Of a stretch of DNA of 49,164 bases, positions 23,072 through 32,155 are shown piece by piece (within the stretch, counting starts at the first letter, position 1; each line of letters begins with the position of its first letter). This stretch comes from Chloroflexota bacterium (lineage in GTDB: Bacteria; Chloroflexota; Limnocylindria; P2-11E). Below the pieces are notes generated by a model that made no database searches, was not told where the DNA came from, and worked only from the letters and a program-made list of their open reading frames with translations. The translations under genes and the position numbers were made by a program. The stretch spans positions 1 to 49,164 of the forward strand of contig JAJYLV010000008.1 in assembly GCA_021787445.1 (NCBI GenBank), read 5' to 3'.

Positions 23072-23946
23072 GGCCACTCCCCCACGAGCTCGACCTCCGG
23101 GACGAGCTCGATCCCGGAACGCTCCTTCACCTCGCGCTGGACGAGGCGCATCAGCTCGCGAACGTCGCTCGCCGTCGCGTCCCCGGTATTGACGATGAAG
23201 TTCGCGTGCCGCTCGCTCACCATCGCGCCGCCGACGCGACGCCCCTTGAGCCCCGCCGCCTCGACGAGGCGGCCGGCGAAGTCGCCGGGCGGGTTGCGGA
23301 AGATCGACCCGGTGTTCGGCTGCGCGAGCGGCTGCTTCCGCGCGCGCTCGTTCGCGATCTCCTTGATCCGCCGCACGGCCGTCTCCCGATCGCCCACGGC
23401 CGCCTCCACGCGCGCGCGGACGACGACGATCGGCGTGCCCTGGAGCGCGCTCGTGCGGTAGGCGAAGCCGAGATCCTCCTTCGATGCGACCCAGGTGTCG
23501 CCGCTCGGGTCCATCAGCTCGGCGTCCACGATGGCGTCGGCGGTCTCGCTGCCGAACGCCCCCGCGTTCCCGTGGACCGCCCCGCCGATCGTCCCGGGGA
23601 CCGTCGCCATCCACTCGAGCCCCAGCAGCCCGGCACGCGCGGCCACGGCGGCGACGTGCGCCATCGGCGAACCGGAGGATGCCGTCACGATCCGCCCCTC
23701 GACGCTGGCCTCGCTCCAGGCGTTCTCGATGACGACGCCGCGGATGCCCTTGTCCGACACGAGCAGGTTCGTGCCGCCGCCGAGCAGGAAGATCGGCATC
23801 TGGTGCTGCCGCGCCACGGCCACCGCGCCGCGGAGATCGTCCTCGCTCGCCACGCGCACGAAGAAGTCCGCGGGCCCCCCGACCCGCAGCGAGGTGTGGC
23901 GGCTCATCGGCTCGTCGCGGACGCCGAAGGGGGCCGGCGCGCTCAC
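23068..23946 (-). CDS. murB: UDP-N-acetylmuramate dehydrogenase MurB
   Basis: A 292-residue FAD enzyme that reduces UDP-GlcNAc-enolpyruvate to UDP-MurNAc. FAD-binding motifs HTSLRVGGPADFF, LLGGGTNLLVSDKGIRGVV and VPGTIGGAVHGNAGAFG; the catalytic Ser in NTGSIFRNP; the C-terminal HANFIVN region. The Tyr-loop is short, as in type II enzymes. GTG 23946 overlaps the murC stop by 4 nt. Confidence 0.95.
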   Translation of the reverse strand: MSAPAPFGVRDEPMSRHTSLRVGGPADFFVRVASEDDLRGAVAVARQHQMPIFLLGGGTNLLVSDKGIRGVVIENAWSEASVEGRIVTASSGSPMAHVAAVAARAGLLGLEWMATVPGTIGGAVHGNAGAFGSETADAIVDAELMDPSGDTWVASKEDLGFAYRTSALQGTPIVVVRARVEAAVGDRETAVRRIKEIANERARKQPLAQPNTGSIFRNPPGDFAGRLVEAAGLKGRRVGGAMVSERHANFIVNTGDATASDVRELMRLVQREVKERSGIELVPEVELVGEWP

Positions 23947-25310
23947 GCGGCGGATCCCTCCCGCGCGGCGACGAGCGCGAGCGCCTGCGACGCGGCCTCC
24001 CGGATGTCGCCCGCGCCGAGCACGAGCAGGACGTCGCCGGCACGCGCCCGCTCGGCCAGCGCGCGCGCCGCGGCGGCGACGTCGGGAGCGTACGTGCCGC
24101 CCGTCGCGTCGGCGAGACGGCGCGCGAGCCCCTCGGGATCGGGGCGCTCGCGGGCCGACGTGAAGGTCTCCGCGACGATGACGGCGTCGGCCTCGCCGAG
24201 CGCGGCGACGAACCCGTCGAAGAAGGCGCGCAGGCGGCTGGGCGTGTGCGGCTGGAAGAGGGCGACGACGCGCGCGGCCGCCGGGCGCATGGCCGCGATC
24301 GACGCGCGGATCTCCGTCGGGTGATGCGCGTAGTCGTCGACGACGGTCACGTCGCCGGCGCGCCCGACGACCTCGAGGCGGCGGCCGGGCAGCGCGACCG
24401 ACGACAGCGCCGCGGCCGCCGCGCGCGGACGAACGCCGAGCGCTCTCGCCGCGGCGACGGCGGCCGCGGCGTTGCGCAGGTTGTGCACGCCCGGCACCGC
24501 CAGCGCCAGCGGAACGCGTCCCTCCTCGAGGCGGAGCTCCGCGCGCGCGGTGTGCCCGTCCGTCTGGGCCTCGGCGACGAGGACGTCGCACTCGGGCGAC
24601 GTGCCGTAGGTGACCACGTCGGCGCGTCCGCGCAGGCGCTCGCGCGCGGCGTCCGCGAGAGCTCGTGATCCGTCGTCGTCACCGCACGCGACGAGCGTTC
24701 CGCCCGGGACGACGCGGCACGCGAAGGCGAGGAACGCCTCGGCGTAGTCCTCGCGCGTCGGGAAGTGGTCGACGTGGTCGTGCTCGACGTTCGTCACGAC
24801 CGCGACCGCCGGCGACAGCGCGAGGAACGTGCGGTCGTACTCGTCGGCCTCGATGACCATTTCGCTCCCCGACCCGACGTGGGCGTTGCCGCCCGCCTCG
24901 CGCACGTCGGCGCCGCAGATGAGCCAGGGGTCGCGGCCCCCTCCGCGCAGCGCCGCCCAGCACATCGCCGTCGTCGTCGTCTTTCCGTGCGTTCCCGCGA
25001 CCGCGACGACGTCCATCCCCTTCGCGAGCTGACGCCACGCATCGTGGCGCCGCCACACGGGTATGCCGGCGGAGCGCGCGGCCACGACCTCGGGGTGCTC
25101 GTCGCCGTAGGCGCTCGAGCGGATGACGACGTCCGCCCCGATGACGTTGCGCGCGTCGAAGGCCTCGAAGACGGTGACGCCGAGCTCGCGGAGGGCCTCG
25201 GCGAGCGGCCAGCGCCCCTCGTCCGACCCGGTGACGGTGCCGCGGGCGGCGAGGAGCCGCGCGACGGCGGACATCCCCGTCCCGCCGATCCCGACGACGT
25301 GGTACCTCAT
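23943..25310 (-). CDS. murC: UDP-N-acetylmuramate-L-alanine ligase MurC
   Basis: A 455-residue Mur ligase adding L-Ala to UDP-MurNAc. VGIGGTGMSAVARLL (Rossmann UDP site), the P-loop VAGTHGKTTTTAM, the central EADEYDRTFL and VTNVEHDHVDHF, and C-terminal VVDDYAHHPTEI. ATG 25310 overlaps the murG TGA (ATGA). Confidence 0.97.
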   Translation of the reverse strand: MRYHVVGIGGTGMSAVARLLAARGTVTGSDEGRWPLAEALRELGVTVFEAFDARNVIGADVVIRSSAYGDEHPEVVAARSAGIPVWRRHDAWRQLAKGMDVVAVAGTHGKTTTTAMCWAALRGGGRDPWLICGADVREAGGNAHVGSGSEMVIEADEYDRTFLALSPAVAVVTNVEHDHVDHFPTREDYAEAFLAFACRVVPGGTLVACGDDDGSRALADAARERLRGRADVVTYGTSPECDVLVAEAQTDGHTARAELRLEEGRVPLALAVPGVHNLRNAAAAVAAARALGVRPRAAAAALSSVALPGRRLEVVGRAGDVTVVDDYAHHPTEIRASIAAMRPAAARVVALFQPHTPSRLRAFFDGFVAALGEADAVIVAETFTSARERPDPEGLARRLADATGGTYAPDVAAAARALAERARAGDVLLVLGAGDIREAASQALALVAAREGSAA

Positions 25311-26443
25311 CCGCACTTCCCCAGGGCCAGCAGCTCCTCGGCGACGAGCGACGCGGCACCCGGGCGGCCCAGCCCCCTCGCGACGGCGGCCATCCGCATC
25401 ATGCGCACGCCGTCGTTCAGGAGCCCCACGACGACGGCGGCCAGACGGTCGGGATCGAGCTGTCCCTCGCGGATGACGGCCGCGGCGCCCGCCTCCTCCA
25501 CCGCACGCGCGTTCGCGCTCTGGTGCGCGCTGGCCGAGGCGCCGAACGGGACGAGCACGAGCGGCTTCCCGAACGCGAGCGCCTCCGAGATCGACGACGC
25601 GCCGGCGCGCCCGACCACCAGGTCCGCGGCCGCGAGCGCGGCCCCCATCTCCTCACGGAGGAACGCGTGCGGGTGGTAGCGCTCGACGAGGTCCGCCGGG
25701 AGGGTGGCTTTGCGCGCCTCGGCCCGACGGACGTGCGCCGCCCCCGCGAGGTGCACGACGCTCGCCGCGCGCAGGATCTGCGGCAGCGCTCCCAGGAGCG
25801 CCTCGTTGATGCGCTCGGATCCCTGGCTCCCTCCGCTCACGAGGACGACCGGGCCGGGGCCCAGGCCGAGCCTGGCGCGGCCCTGCGCGGCGCTCCAGCG
25901 CAGGAGCGAGGCCCGGATCGGATCGCCCGACACGTGAGTGCGGGCGCGCGGGAGGCGCGGCAACGACGCCTCGAACGTCGCCCCGACGCGCTGCGACCAT
26001 CCCGCCAGGATGCGGTTGACGCGTCCCGGGACGACGTTCCCCTCCCACAGGTACACGGGCACGCGCGCGATCCGCGCCGCCGCCACGATGGGCAGCGACA
26101 CGAGGCCGCCGCTCGTGCAGCAGACGCTCGGGCCGAAGCGCGCGATCCGCGTGAGCGCGTCGACGACGGCGGGCACCAGGAGCGCACCGCGCGAGAGCAG
26201 GGACGCGCGCGAGTCGGGGTCGCGCAGCGACGGCATGAGCGTCGCGTGGAACGGGATGCCGGCGGCGGCGGCCAGATCAGCTTCGAGCCCGCGTCGACCG
26301 CCAAGGAACAGGAAGCGAACGTCCGCGTCGCGCTCCCGCGCCGCCTCGGCGACCGCGAGGAGCGGGCTCACGTGGCCGCCCGTCCCGCCTCCCGCGAGGA
26401 GGATCCGACACGCGCGCCGTCCCGTCCGCGCCTGCGCGTCCAA
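25307..26443 (-). CDS. murG: MurG, lipid II-forming GlcNAc transferase
   Basis: A 378-residue GT28 glycosyltransferase that adds GlcNAc to lipid I at the inner membrane face. RILLAGGGTGGHVSPLLAVA near the start, VLVSGGSQGSERINEAL in the middle and VVGRAGASSISEALAFGKPLVLVPF for UDP-GlcNAc binding. Start TTG 26443 gives a normal N terminus but lies 167 nt inside the ftsW frame and has no clear ribosome site, so translation is probably coupled to ftsW. Confidence 0.94.
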   Translation of the reverse strand: MDAQARTGRRACRILLAGGGTGGHVSPLLAVAEAARERDADVRFLFLGGRRGLEADLAAAAGIPFHATLMPSLRDPDSRASLLSRGALLVPAVVDALTRIARFGPSVCCTSGGLVSLPIVAAARIARVPVYLWEGNVVPGRVNRILAGWSQRVGATFEASLPRLPRARTHVSGDPIRASLLRWSAAQGRARLGLGPGPVVLVSGGSQGSERINEALLGALPQILRAASVVHLAGAAHVRRAEARKATLPADLVERYHPHAFLREEMGAALAAADLVVGRAGASSISEALAFGKPLVLVPFGASASAHQSANARAVEEAGAAAVIREGQLDPDRLAAVVVGLLNDGVRMMRMAAVARGLGRPGAASLVAEELLALGKCG

Positions 26444-27539
26444 CGCTGAGGAGTATGCCGACGGCCACGAGGCCGACGCAGAGCGACGACCCGCCGTACG
26501 AGATGAAGGGCAGCGTGATCCCCGTCATGGGGACGAGGCTCGCGACGACGGCCATGTTCAGCCAGGCCTGGAACGCGAGCCAGACGGTGATGCCGATCGC
26601 GAGGAGCGACCCCTCGGCGTCGGGCGCGCGCAGCGCGATGCGCGTCCCGCGGAAGGCGAGGACGAGGAAGAGGAAGATCACCAGGCCCGTCCCGACCATG
26701 CCCAGCTCGTTGCCGATCACCGAGAAGATCGAATCGGTGTAGGGCGCGGGAAGGAACCCGAACTTCTCGGTCCCGGCGCCGAGCCCCGCGCCGAACGGGC
26801 CGCCGAGCGCCAGGCCGTACAGCGACTGGATCGCCTGGAACCCGGCACCCTGGGGGTCCTTCCAGGGGTCGAGGAAGGTGAGGAGCCGCTGGAGGCGGTA
26901 CGGCTGCGCGACGGCGAGGGCGACCGTGAGCACGGCGCCGAGCGCGCCGAGGCCGGCGAAGGCCGCCAGGCGCGCGCCCGCGGCGAAGTAGAGCGCCAGG
27001 GCGATCGCGGCGAGGACGATCGCCGTCCCGAGATCCGGCTCGGCGACGACGAGGCCCGCGACGGCCGCGACGAGGAGCGCGAACGGCAGCATCGTGCCCA
27101 CCGCCGCGATGCGGTCGCGCCGCGCGGCCAGCCAGAACGCGAGGTACACGATGAGCGCCAGCTTGGCGAGCTCCGCGGGCTGGATGCCGGCGAACGCGGT
27201 GACGCGTAGCCAGCGGCACGCGCCGCCCGCGCACGTCCCGACCCCGGGGACCAGGACGACGACCAGCAGGACGAGCGCGACGACACCCAGGGGGGCGGCC
27301 GCGCGGCGCAGGGCGCGATGGTCGAGGCGCGCCGCGAGGACCATCCCCGCCAAGCCGACGGTGGCCCACGCCGCCTGCTGCACGAGGAAGTAGCTGGGGT
27401 CGTCGAGCGCGTCGAGGGCCCGGATGCCGCTGGCGCTGTAGACCATCGCCAGGCCGATCGCGACGAGGGCGAGGACGACGGCCGCGAGCGGCAGGTCGTA
27501 CGCGGTCGTGCGCGGCACTCCGGGCCGCCCGATCCTCAC
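26277..27539 (-). CDS. ftsW: Lipid II polymerase FtsW (SEDS family)
   Basis: A 420-residue SEDS glycosyltransferase with about ten membrane helices. Landmarks: VYSASGIRALD, RWLRVTAFAGIQPAELAKLALIVY, AEPDLGTAIVLA, GLGAGTEKFGFLP and PMTGITLPFISYGGSS. GTG 27539 overlaps the murD stop. The last 60 or so residues, after VAVGILLSVGRAG, are an Arg/Gly/Pro-rich tail that extends 167 nt into murG in another frame. This is far longer than any other overlap in the cluster and suggests loss of an earlier stop. Confidence 0.93.
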   Translation of the reverse strand: MRIGRPGVPRTTAYDLPLAAVVLALVAIGLAMVYSASGIRALDALDDPSYFLVQQAAWATVGLAGMVLAARLDHRALRRAAAPLGVVALVLLVVVLVPGVGTCAGGACRWLRVTAFAGIQPAELAKLALIVYLAFWLAARRDRIAAVGTMLPFALLVAAVAGLVVAEPDLGTAIVLAAIALALYFAAGARLAAFAGLGALGAVLTVALAVAQPYRLQRLLTFLDPWKDPQGAGFQAIQSLYGLALGGPFGAGLGAGTEKFGFLPAPYTDSIFSVIGNELGMVGTGLVIFLFLVLAFRGTRIALRAPDAEGSLLAIGITVWLAFQAWLNMAVVASLVPMTGITLPFISYGGSSLCVGLVAVGILLSVGRAGADGTARVSDPPRGRRDGRPREPAPRGRRGGAGARRGRSLPVPWRSTRARS

Positions 27540-28981
27540 CGCGCGGCCACGCCCTTCGCGAGGGCGCGCACCGCGTCGCGGAAGCGGTCGCCGCGCTCCT
27601 CGTACGACGAGAACATGTCGAACGACGCGCACGCCGGCGACAGGAGGACGACGTCGCCCGAACGGGCCATCTCCCGCGCGCGCTCCACGGCGGTCGGCAG
27701 ATCCGGCGCGCGCACGACCGGCGGAGCCGCCTCCGGCGCGCGGCGCCGCGCGGCGGCGATGGCCGCGGCGATCTCGTCGGCGGCCTGGCCGATGAGGACG
27801 GCGCCGCGCGCGCGCGCGACGACGGCCCGGCCGAGCTCGGCGAAGTCCGCGTCCTTCGACACGCCGCCGAGGATCACGACGGGGGGCCGGCCGTAGGCGG
27901 AGAGGGCGGGGATCGTCGCGTAGGGCGTCGTGCCCTGCGAGTCGTTCACGTACAGGACGCCGCCGACCTCGGCGACGGCCTCGAGCCGGTGCGGGAGTCC
28001 CTCGAAGGAGACCAGGACCTCGCGCGTCGCCTCCGGCGGGATGCCGAAGACGTCCCCGACGATCGCCGCCGCGAGGGCGTTCGCCACGTTGTGGCGTCCC
28101 GGGACGCGGAGATCGCCGGCCGAGCAGAGGACGCTCTCGCGCTCGCCTTCGGTCAGCACGAGCCGCTCGCGCGCGTCGAGGTAGGCCCCGCGCTTCGGCC
28201 GCAGCGACAGGGAGAACGTCCGCAGCACCGACGCGGCCCCTTCGTGCATCGACATGGCGGTCGGGTCATCGAGGTTCAGCACCGCGACGTCGTGCGACCC
28301 CTGCCAGCGGACGATGTTCGTCTTCGCCGCGACGTAGGCGTCATGGGTGCCGTGGTGGTCGAGGTGGTCCTCGAGGACGTTCGTCACCACCGCCACGTGC
28401 GGGCTTCGCGCGAGGGTCTCCAGCTGGAAGCTCGAGAGCTCGAGGACGACGAGGTCGTCGCGCGTCAGTCCCGGCAGCTCGTCGATGACGCTGCTCCCGA
28501 TGTTGCCGCGGACGAGCACGCGGCGGCGGCCCGTCGAGAGGATGCGCCCGACCAGCGTGGTCGTCGTCGACTTGCCTTTGGTGCCCGTGATCCCGACGAT
28601 CCGCGCCGGGCAGAGCCGGAAGAAGAGCGCGATCTCGGTGAGGATCGGAACGTCGCGCTCGCGCGCCCGGAGGATCGTCGCCGAGCGCGGCCGGATCCCC
28701 GGCATGAGGAAGACGAAGTCGGGGTCGGCCAGCGCGGCGTCGTCGCTCGACGGCCCCAGCACCAGGTCGACGCGATCCAGGATCCCGGCCTCGCGGAGCC
28801 GCTCCAGCCCCTCGGCCAGCTCCTCACGCGGCTTGCGATCGGACATGGTGACCAGGGCGCCCTGGTCGAGCAGCCACTTCCCGAGCCCCGCGGCCGTCCG
28901 CGCCTTCCCCATCCCGACGATCGTCACGCGCCGCTCCCGCAGGTCCTCCGGGTCGACCTCGGGATCGAAAAGGAGCGTCAC
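27536..28981 (-). CDS. murD: UDP-MurNAc-L-alanine-D-glutamate ligase MurD
   Basis: 481 residues. VTIVGMGKARTAAGLGKWL (UDP site), GITGTKGKSTTTTLVGRIL (P-loop), VLELSSFQLETL, TNVLEDHLDHHGT and the C-terminal VNDSQGTTPYATIPAL. This is slightly longer than usual. The open frame continues much further upstream in shadow sequence; GTG 28981 is chosen because it overlaps the pgeF TGA by 4 nt, as elsewhere in the operon. Confidence 0.95.
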   Translation of the reverse strand: MTLLFDPEVDPEDLRERRVTIVGMGKARTAAGLGKWLLDQGALVTMSDRKPREELAEGLERLREAGILDRVDLVLGPSSDDAALADPDFVFLMPGIRPRSATILRARERDVPILTEIALFFRLCPARIVGITGTKGKSTTTTLVGRILSTGRRRVLVRGNIGSSVIDELPGLTRDDLVVLELSSFQLETLARSPHVAVVTNVLEDHLDHHGTHDAYVAAKTNIVRWQGSHDVAVLNLDDPTAMSMHEGAASVLRTFSLSLRPKRGAYLDARERLVLTEGERESVLCSAGDLRVPGRHNVANALAAAIVGDVFGIPPEATREVLVSFEGLPHRLEAVAEVGGVLYVNDSQGTTPYATIPALSAYGRPPVVILGGVSKDADFAELGRAVVARARGAVLIGQAADEIAAAIAAARRRAPEAAPPVVRAPDLPTAVERAREMARSGDVVLLSPACASFDMFSSYEERGDRFRDAVRALAKGVAAR

Positions 28982-29733
28982 GCGCGCCGCCCGATGAAAG
29001 CGAGGTTCAGCAGGCCGACGTCGCCCGAGCGGCGGGACCACGTGTTCGCGCCGCCGCATCTGGTGCAGATCCCGGACACCTCGATCCTTCCCACGCCCTC
29101 GTCGCGCAGCTGCTCGACGTTCGCCGTCCAGAGGTCGAAGGTCGTCACGCCGTCGCGTCTGGCGAGCGCTCGCCCGCCAGCGGCCCCCAGGCGCTCGCGC
29201 ACCATCTGCGCCCGCTCGTCGCCGACGGAGTAGCAGCACGGCCCGACCGAGGGCCCGAGCGAGGCGACCATGCCGGAGGGCGCCGCCCCTTCGGCGCGGA
29301 GGGCCGCGACGAGACGCCGCGCGACCCCGCGCGTCGTCCCCTCCCAGCCCGCGTGCGCGGCGCCGATGCGCGTCCCGCCGGCCTCGGCGACGAGGACGGG
29401 AACGCAGTCCGCGGCGGTGACGCCGAGGAGGACGCCGACGCGCTCCGTCCACACCGCGTCCGCTCGCGGCCACGGCGAGGCGAACGGCGCGTCCGCGTGC
29501 ACGACCCCGCTCCCGTGCACCTGCGTCACCCGGACGACCCCGTCGAAGCCGAGGCTCGCCGCGAGCGCGGCACGCGCGTGGAGCGCGTCGTGCGACGGCG
29601 TCGCGCTCCCGCCCATGCTTCCGAGCGGGCGCGTCGTCGATCCCGCGGCGAGGCCGAGCTCGGTCAGCGCGGGCGAGTACAGCACGCCGCGCTCGTGTCG
29701 CCACGGCGCGAGCTCGACCACGGCAGCCGTCAT
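28978..29733 (-). CDS. pgeF: Peptidoglycan editing factor PgeF (YfiH, laccase-domain)
   Basis: A 251-residue Cu-oxidase_4/DUF152 protein. Metal-site motifs VTQVHGSGVV, GVTAADCVPVLV and IGAAHAGWEGT, then SLGPSVGPCCYSVG and SGICTRCGG. In E. coli the homologue keeps L-Ser out of the stem peptide added by MurC; other members show purine nucleoside phosphorylase activity. It lies between mraY and murD with 4-nt overlaps on both sides, so it is made with the Mur ligases, a position not usual in textbook clusters. Confidence 0.9.
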   Translation of the reverse strand: MTAAVVELAPWRHERGVLYSPALTELGLAAGSTTRPLGSMGGSATPSHDALHARAALAASLGFDGVVRVTQVHGSGVVHADAPFASPWPRADAVWTERVGVLLGVTAADCVPVLVAEAGGTRIGAAHAGWEGTTRGVARRLVAALRAEGAAPSGMVASLGPSVGPCCYSVGDERAQMVRERLGAAGGRALARRDGVTTFDLWTANVEQLRDEGVGRIEVSGICTRCGGANTWSRRSGDVGLLNLAFIGRRA

Positions 29734-30740
29734 GGGATCGGTGTCGCGAACGCGAGGATCGCGGCCGCGATCCCGGCCACGGCGCCGAGGAGCCAGAAGC
29801 GCAGCGTCACCTTCTCCTCCGGCCACCCCAGCAGCTCGAAGTGGATGTGGAACGGCGCCATGCGGAAGATGCGCTTGCCGCGGATCCGGAAGCTGCCCAC
29901 CTGCAGGACGACCGACACCGTCTCGGCGACGAACACGATGCCCGCGATCGGCAGGAGGAGGATGAATCCGGTCACCAGGGCGGCGCTCGCGAGCGCGGCG
30001 CCGAGCGACAGCGCACCCGCATCGCCCATGATGAATTCGGCGGGGTGCACGTTGAACCACAGGAACGCGAGCACCGCGCCGACGACGGCGGCGCAGAAGA
30101 CGGTGAGCCACGGGAACCCGCGGGCGGCGGCGATGAGGGTGAACGACAGGAAGGCGAAGACGGCCGTCCCTCCCGCCAGGCCGTCGAGCCCATCCGTCAG
30201 GTTCACCCCGTTCGACGTCCCGATGATCGCGATCGTCGCGATGATGACGAACGCCACCGCGCCGATCCGCCACTCGCCGACGAGCGGGACGAGGACGCCG
30301 GTGACGCCGAAGTGGCGCTGGATGTACAGCGCGCCGGCGAGCGCGACGATCGTCTGCCACACGAGCTTGTGCCGCCCGCGGATCCCGAAGCCGTAGGCGA
30401 CGTTGACGAGGTCGTCGATCGCGCCGAGCAGACCGACAGCCAGGAGCGCACCCATGGGGACGATCGTCTGCGGGATGAATTCGTTGCGCTGGTCGACCGG
30501 CAGGAGCCCGAAGACGATCGCCCAGAGGGCGAAGACGACACCGATGAAGAGCAGGCCGCCCATCGTCGGCGTGCCCTGCTTCGCGAGGTGCGCGCGCGGG
30601 CCCTCCGCGCGGATGTTCTTCCCGATCCGCAGATCGCGGAGAAGCTGGATGTACGGGCGGCCGACGGCGAGGCCGACGGCGAACGCGAGCAGCAGGACGC
30701 CGAGGGGGATGAGGATCAGGGCGCGGGCGTCGAGCGGCAC
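29730..30740 (-). CDS. mraY: Phospho-MurNAc-pentapeptide transferase MraY
   Basis: A 336-residue polytopic enzyme that makes lipid I from UDP-MurNAc-pentapeptide and undecaprenyl phosphate. HLAKQGTPTMGGLLFI, the catalytic NLTDGLDGLAGG, FLWFNVHPAEFIMGDAGAL and FRMAPFHIHFELLGWPE are all present, with about ten membrane helices. GTG 30740 overlaps the murF stop by one base. Confidence 0.96.
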   Translation of the reverse strand: MPLDARALILIPLGVLLLAFAVGLAVGRPYIQLLRDLRIGKNIRAEGPRAHLAKQGTPTMGGLLFIGVVFALWAIVFGLLPVDQRNEFIPQTIVPMGALLAVGLLGAIDDLVNVAYGFGIRGRHKLVWQTIVALAGALYIQRHFGVTGVLVPLVGEWRIGAVAFVIIATIAIIGTSNGVNLTDGLDGLAGGTAVFAFLSFTLIAAARGFPWLTVFCAAVVGAVLAFLWFNVHPAEFIMGDAGALSLGAALASAALVTGFILLLPIAGIVFVAETVSVVLQVGSFRIRGKRIFRMAPFHIHFELLGWPEEKVTLRFWLLGAVAGIAAAILAFATPIP

Positions 30741-32125
30741 TAGCGGGCCCCGACCGGCGCGTCCGACCGCAGGAGGGCGTCGACGACGGTATCGAGCGCG
30801 AGAGCGCGCGAGCCCTTGACCAGCACGACGTCGCCCGGGCGCACGACGCGCCGGAGGACGAGGAGCGCGTCGTCGGCATCCGCGACCTCGTACACGTCCG
30901 TCAGCGACGCGCGCGCGGCGCGCGCGATCGTCGCGGCGAGGTCACCCACCGTCACGAGAACGTCCGTGCTCCGCGCGGCATCGCGCCCGGCTTCCTCGTG
31001 CGCGGGCAGCGACAGGGTCCCGAGCTCGCGCATGTCGCCGATGACGGCGACGCGCCGTCCTCCCTGGCGCCGGAGCAGCGCGAGCGCCGCGGCGACGGCG
31101 GCCGGGCTCGAGTTGTACGAGTCATCGATGATCGTCACGCCCATCGCGTGGCGCACGGCCATGCGGTGCGCGGGCGGCTCCATCGTCCCCAGCGCGTCCG
31201 CCGCCTCGTCGAGCGGCACCCCGAGCTCGACCGCCGCGCCGATCGCGGGCAGCGCCGCCGCGAGGAGGTGCGTCCCCGGCATCGGCAGGCGCGCCCTCGC
31301 GCTCGCGCCCCGATACGCGACGGTGAAGCGGGACCCCTCGAGGCCCTCGTCGACGATGTCGCGCGCGCGGAGGTCCGCGCCGGCGTGCGCGCCGTACAGG
31401 ACCACGCGGGCGCGCGTCCGGTCGGAGAGCGCGCGCACGCGCGCGTCGTCGCCGTTGAGGAGGGCGACGCCGTCCGGCGGGAGCGCTGCGATGAGCTCGG
31501 CCTTGCCCGCGGCGATCGCCTCGACGCTCGGGGTCCGCTCGAAGTGCACGGGACGTTCGGGGATCGCCGTGATGACGCCGATGCGCGGACGGACGAGCTC
31601 ACACAGGTCGGCGATCTCACCGGGCACGTAGAAGCCGAGCTCGACGACGGCGACCTCGTCCGTCGGCTCGCTATCGAGGAACGTGAGCGGGACGCCGATC
31701 TCGTTGTTGTACGAGCTCGCGCTCGCGAGGACGCGGTAGCGGGCGCCGAGCGTCGCGACCGTCGCCTGCTTCGCCGTCGTCTTGCCCACGTTCCCCGTGA
31801 TCCCCACGGCGGGGATCGGCCGCTCGTCGCGCAGCGCCTCCGCGAGGCCCCGGAGCGCACGCGGCACGGACGCGACCTGGACCAGCAGCGCATCGTCGAG
31901 CACGCCCTCGGGGATGCGCTCGACGACGGCGCCGCGCGCCCCGTGAGCGATCGCGTCGGCGACGAAGTCATGCCCGTCACGCACGTCGCGCAGCGCGAAG
32001 AAGAGCGCGCCCGGCGTCACGATCCGCGAGTCGAACGCGCCGCCGCGAAAGACGCACGACGGGTCGGCGCTCCCGCGGACGACACGCCCGGCCGTCGCGC
32101 TGAGCACGTGCTCCAGCGTGAACAT
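30740..32125 (-). CDS. murF: MurF, D-Ala-D-Ala-adding ligase
   Basis: A 461-residue Mur ligase that adds the D-Ala-D-Ala made by Ddl. FDSRIVTPGALFFALRDVRDGHDF (first 20 residues typical of MurF), P-loop GITGNVGKTTAK, ASSYNNEIGVPLT, VVELGFYVPGEI, and IIDDSYNSSPAAV with VIGDMRELG, both characteristic of MurF rather than MurE. It follows ftsI by 30 bp where murE would normally stand; no murE is in the window. Confidence 0.94.
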   Translation of the reverse strand: MFTLEHVLSATAGRVVRGSADPSCVFRGGAFDSRIVTPGALFFALRDVRDGHDFVADAIAHGARGAVVERIPEGVLDDALLVQVASVPRALRGLAEALRDERPIPAVGITGNVGKTTAKQATVATLGARYRVLASASSYNNEIGVPLTFLDSEPTDEVAVVELGFYVPGEIADLCELVRPRIGVITAIPERPVHFERTPSVEAIAAGKAELIAALPPDGVALLNGDDARVRALSDRTRARVVLYGAHAGADLRARDIVDEGLEGSRFTVAYRGASARARLPMPGTHLLAAALPAIGAAVELGVPLDEAADALGTMEPPAHRMAVRHAMGVTIIDDSYNSSPAAVAAALALLRRQGGRRVAVIGDMRELGTLSLPAHEEAGRDAARSTDVLVTVGDLAATIARAARASLTDVYEVADADDALLVLRRVVRPGDVVLVKGSRALALDTVVDALLRSDAPVGAR

Positions 32126-32155
32126 GCGGTCAGAGCCTAGTCGTCGGGATGCGCC

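Noticed and set aside
27536-29704. Longer start for MurD giving 722 residues
   Set aside because: The extra part is the out-of-frame reading of pgeF; GTG 28981 gives the normal MurD N terminus and a 4-nt overlap.
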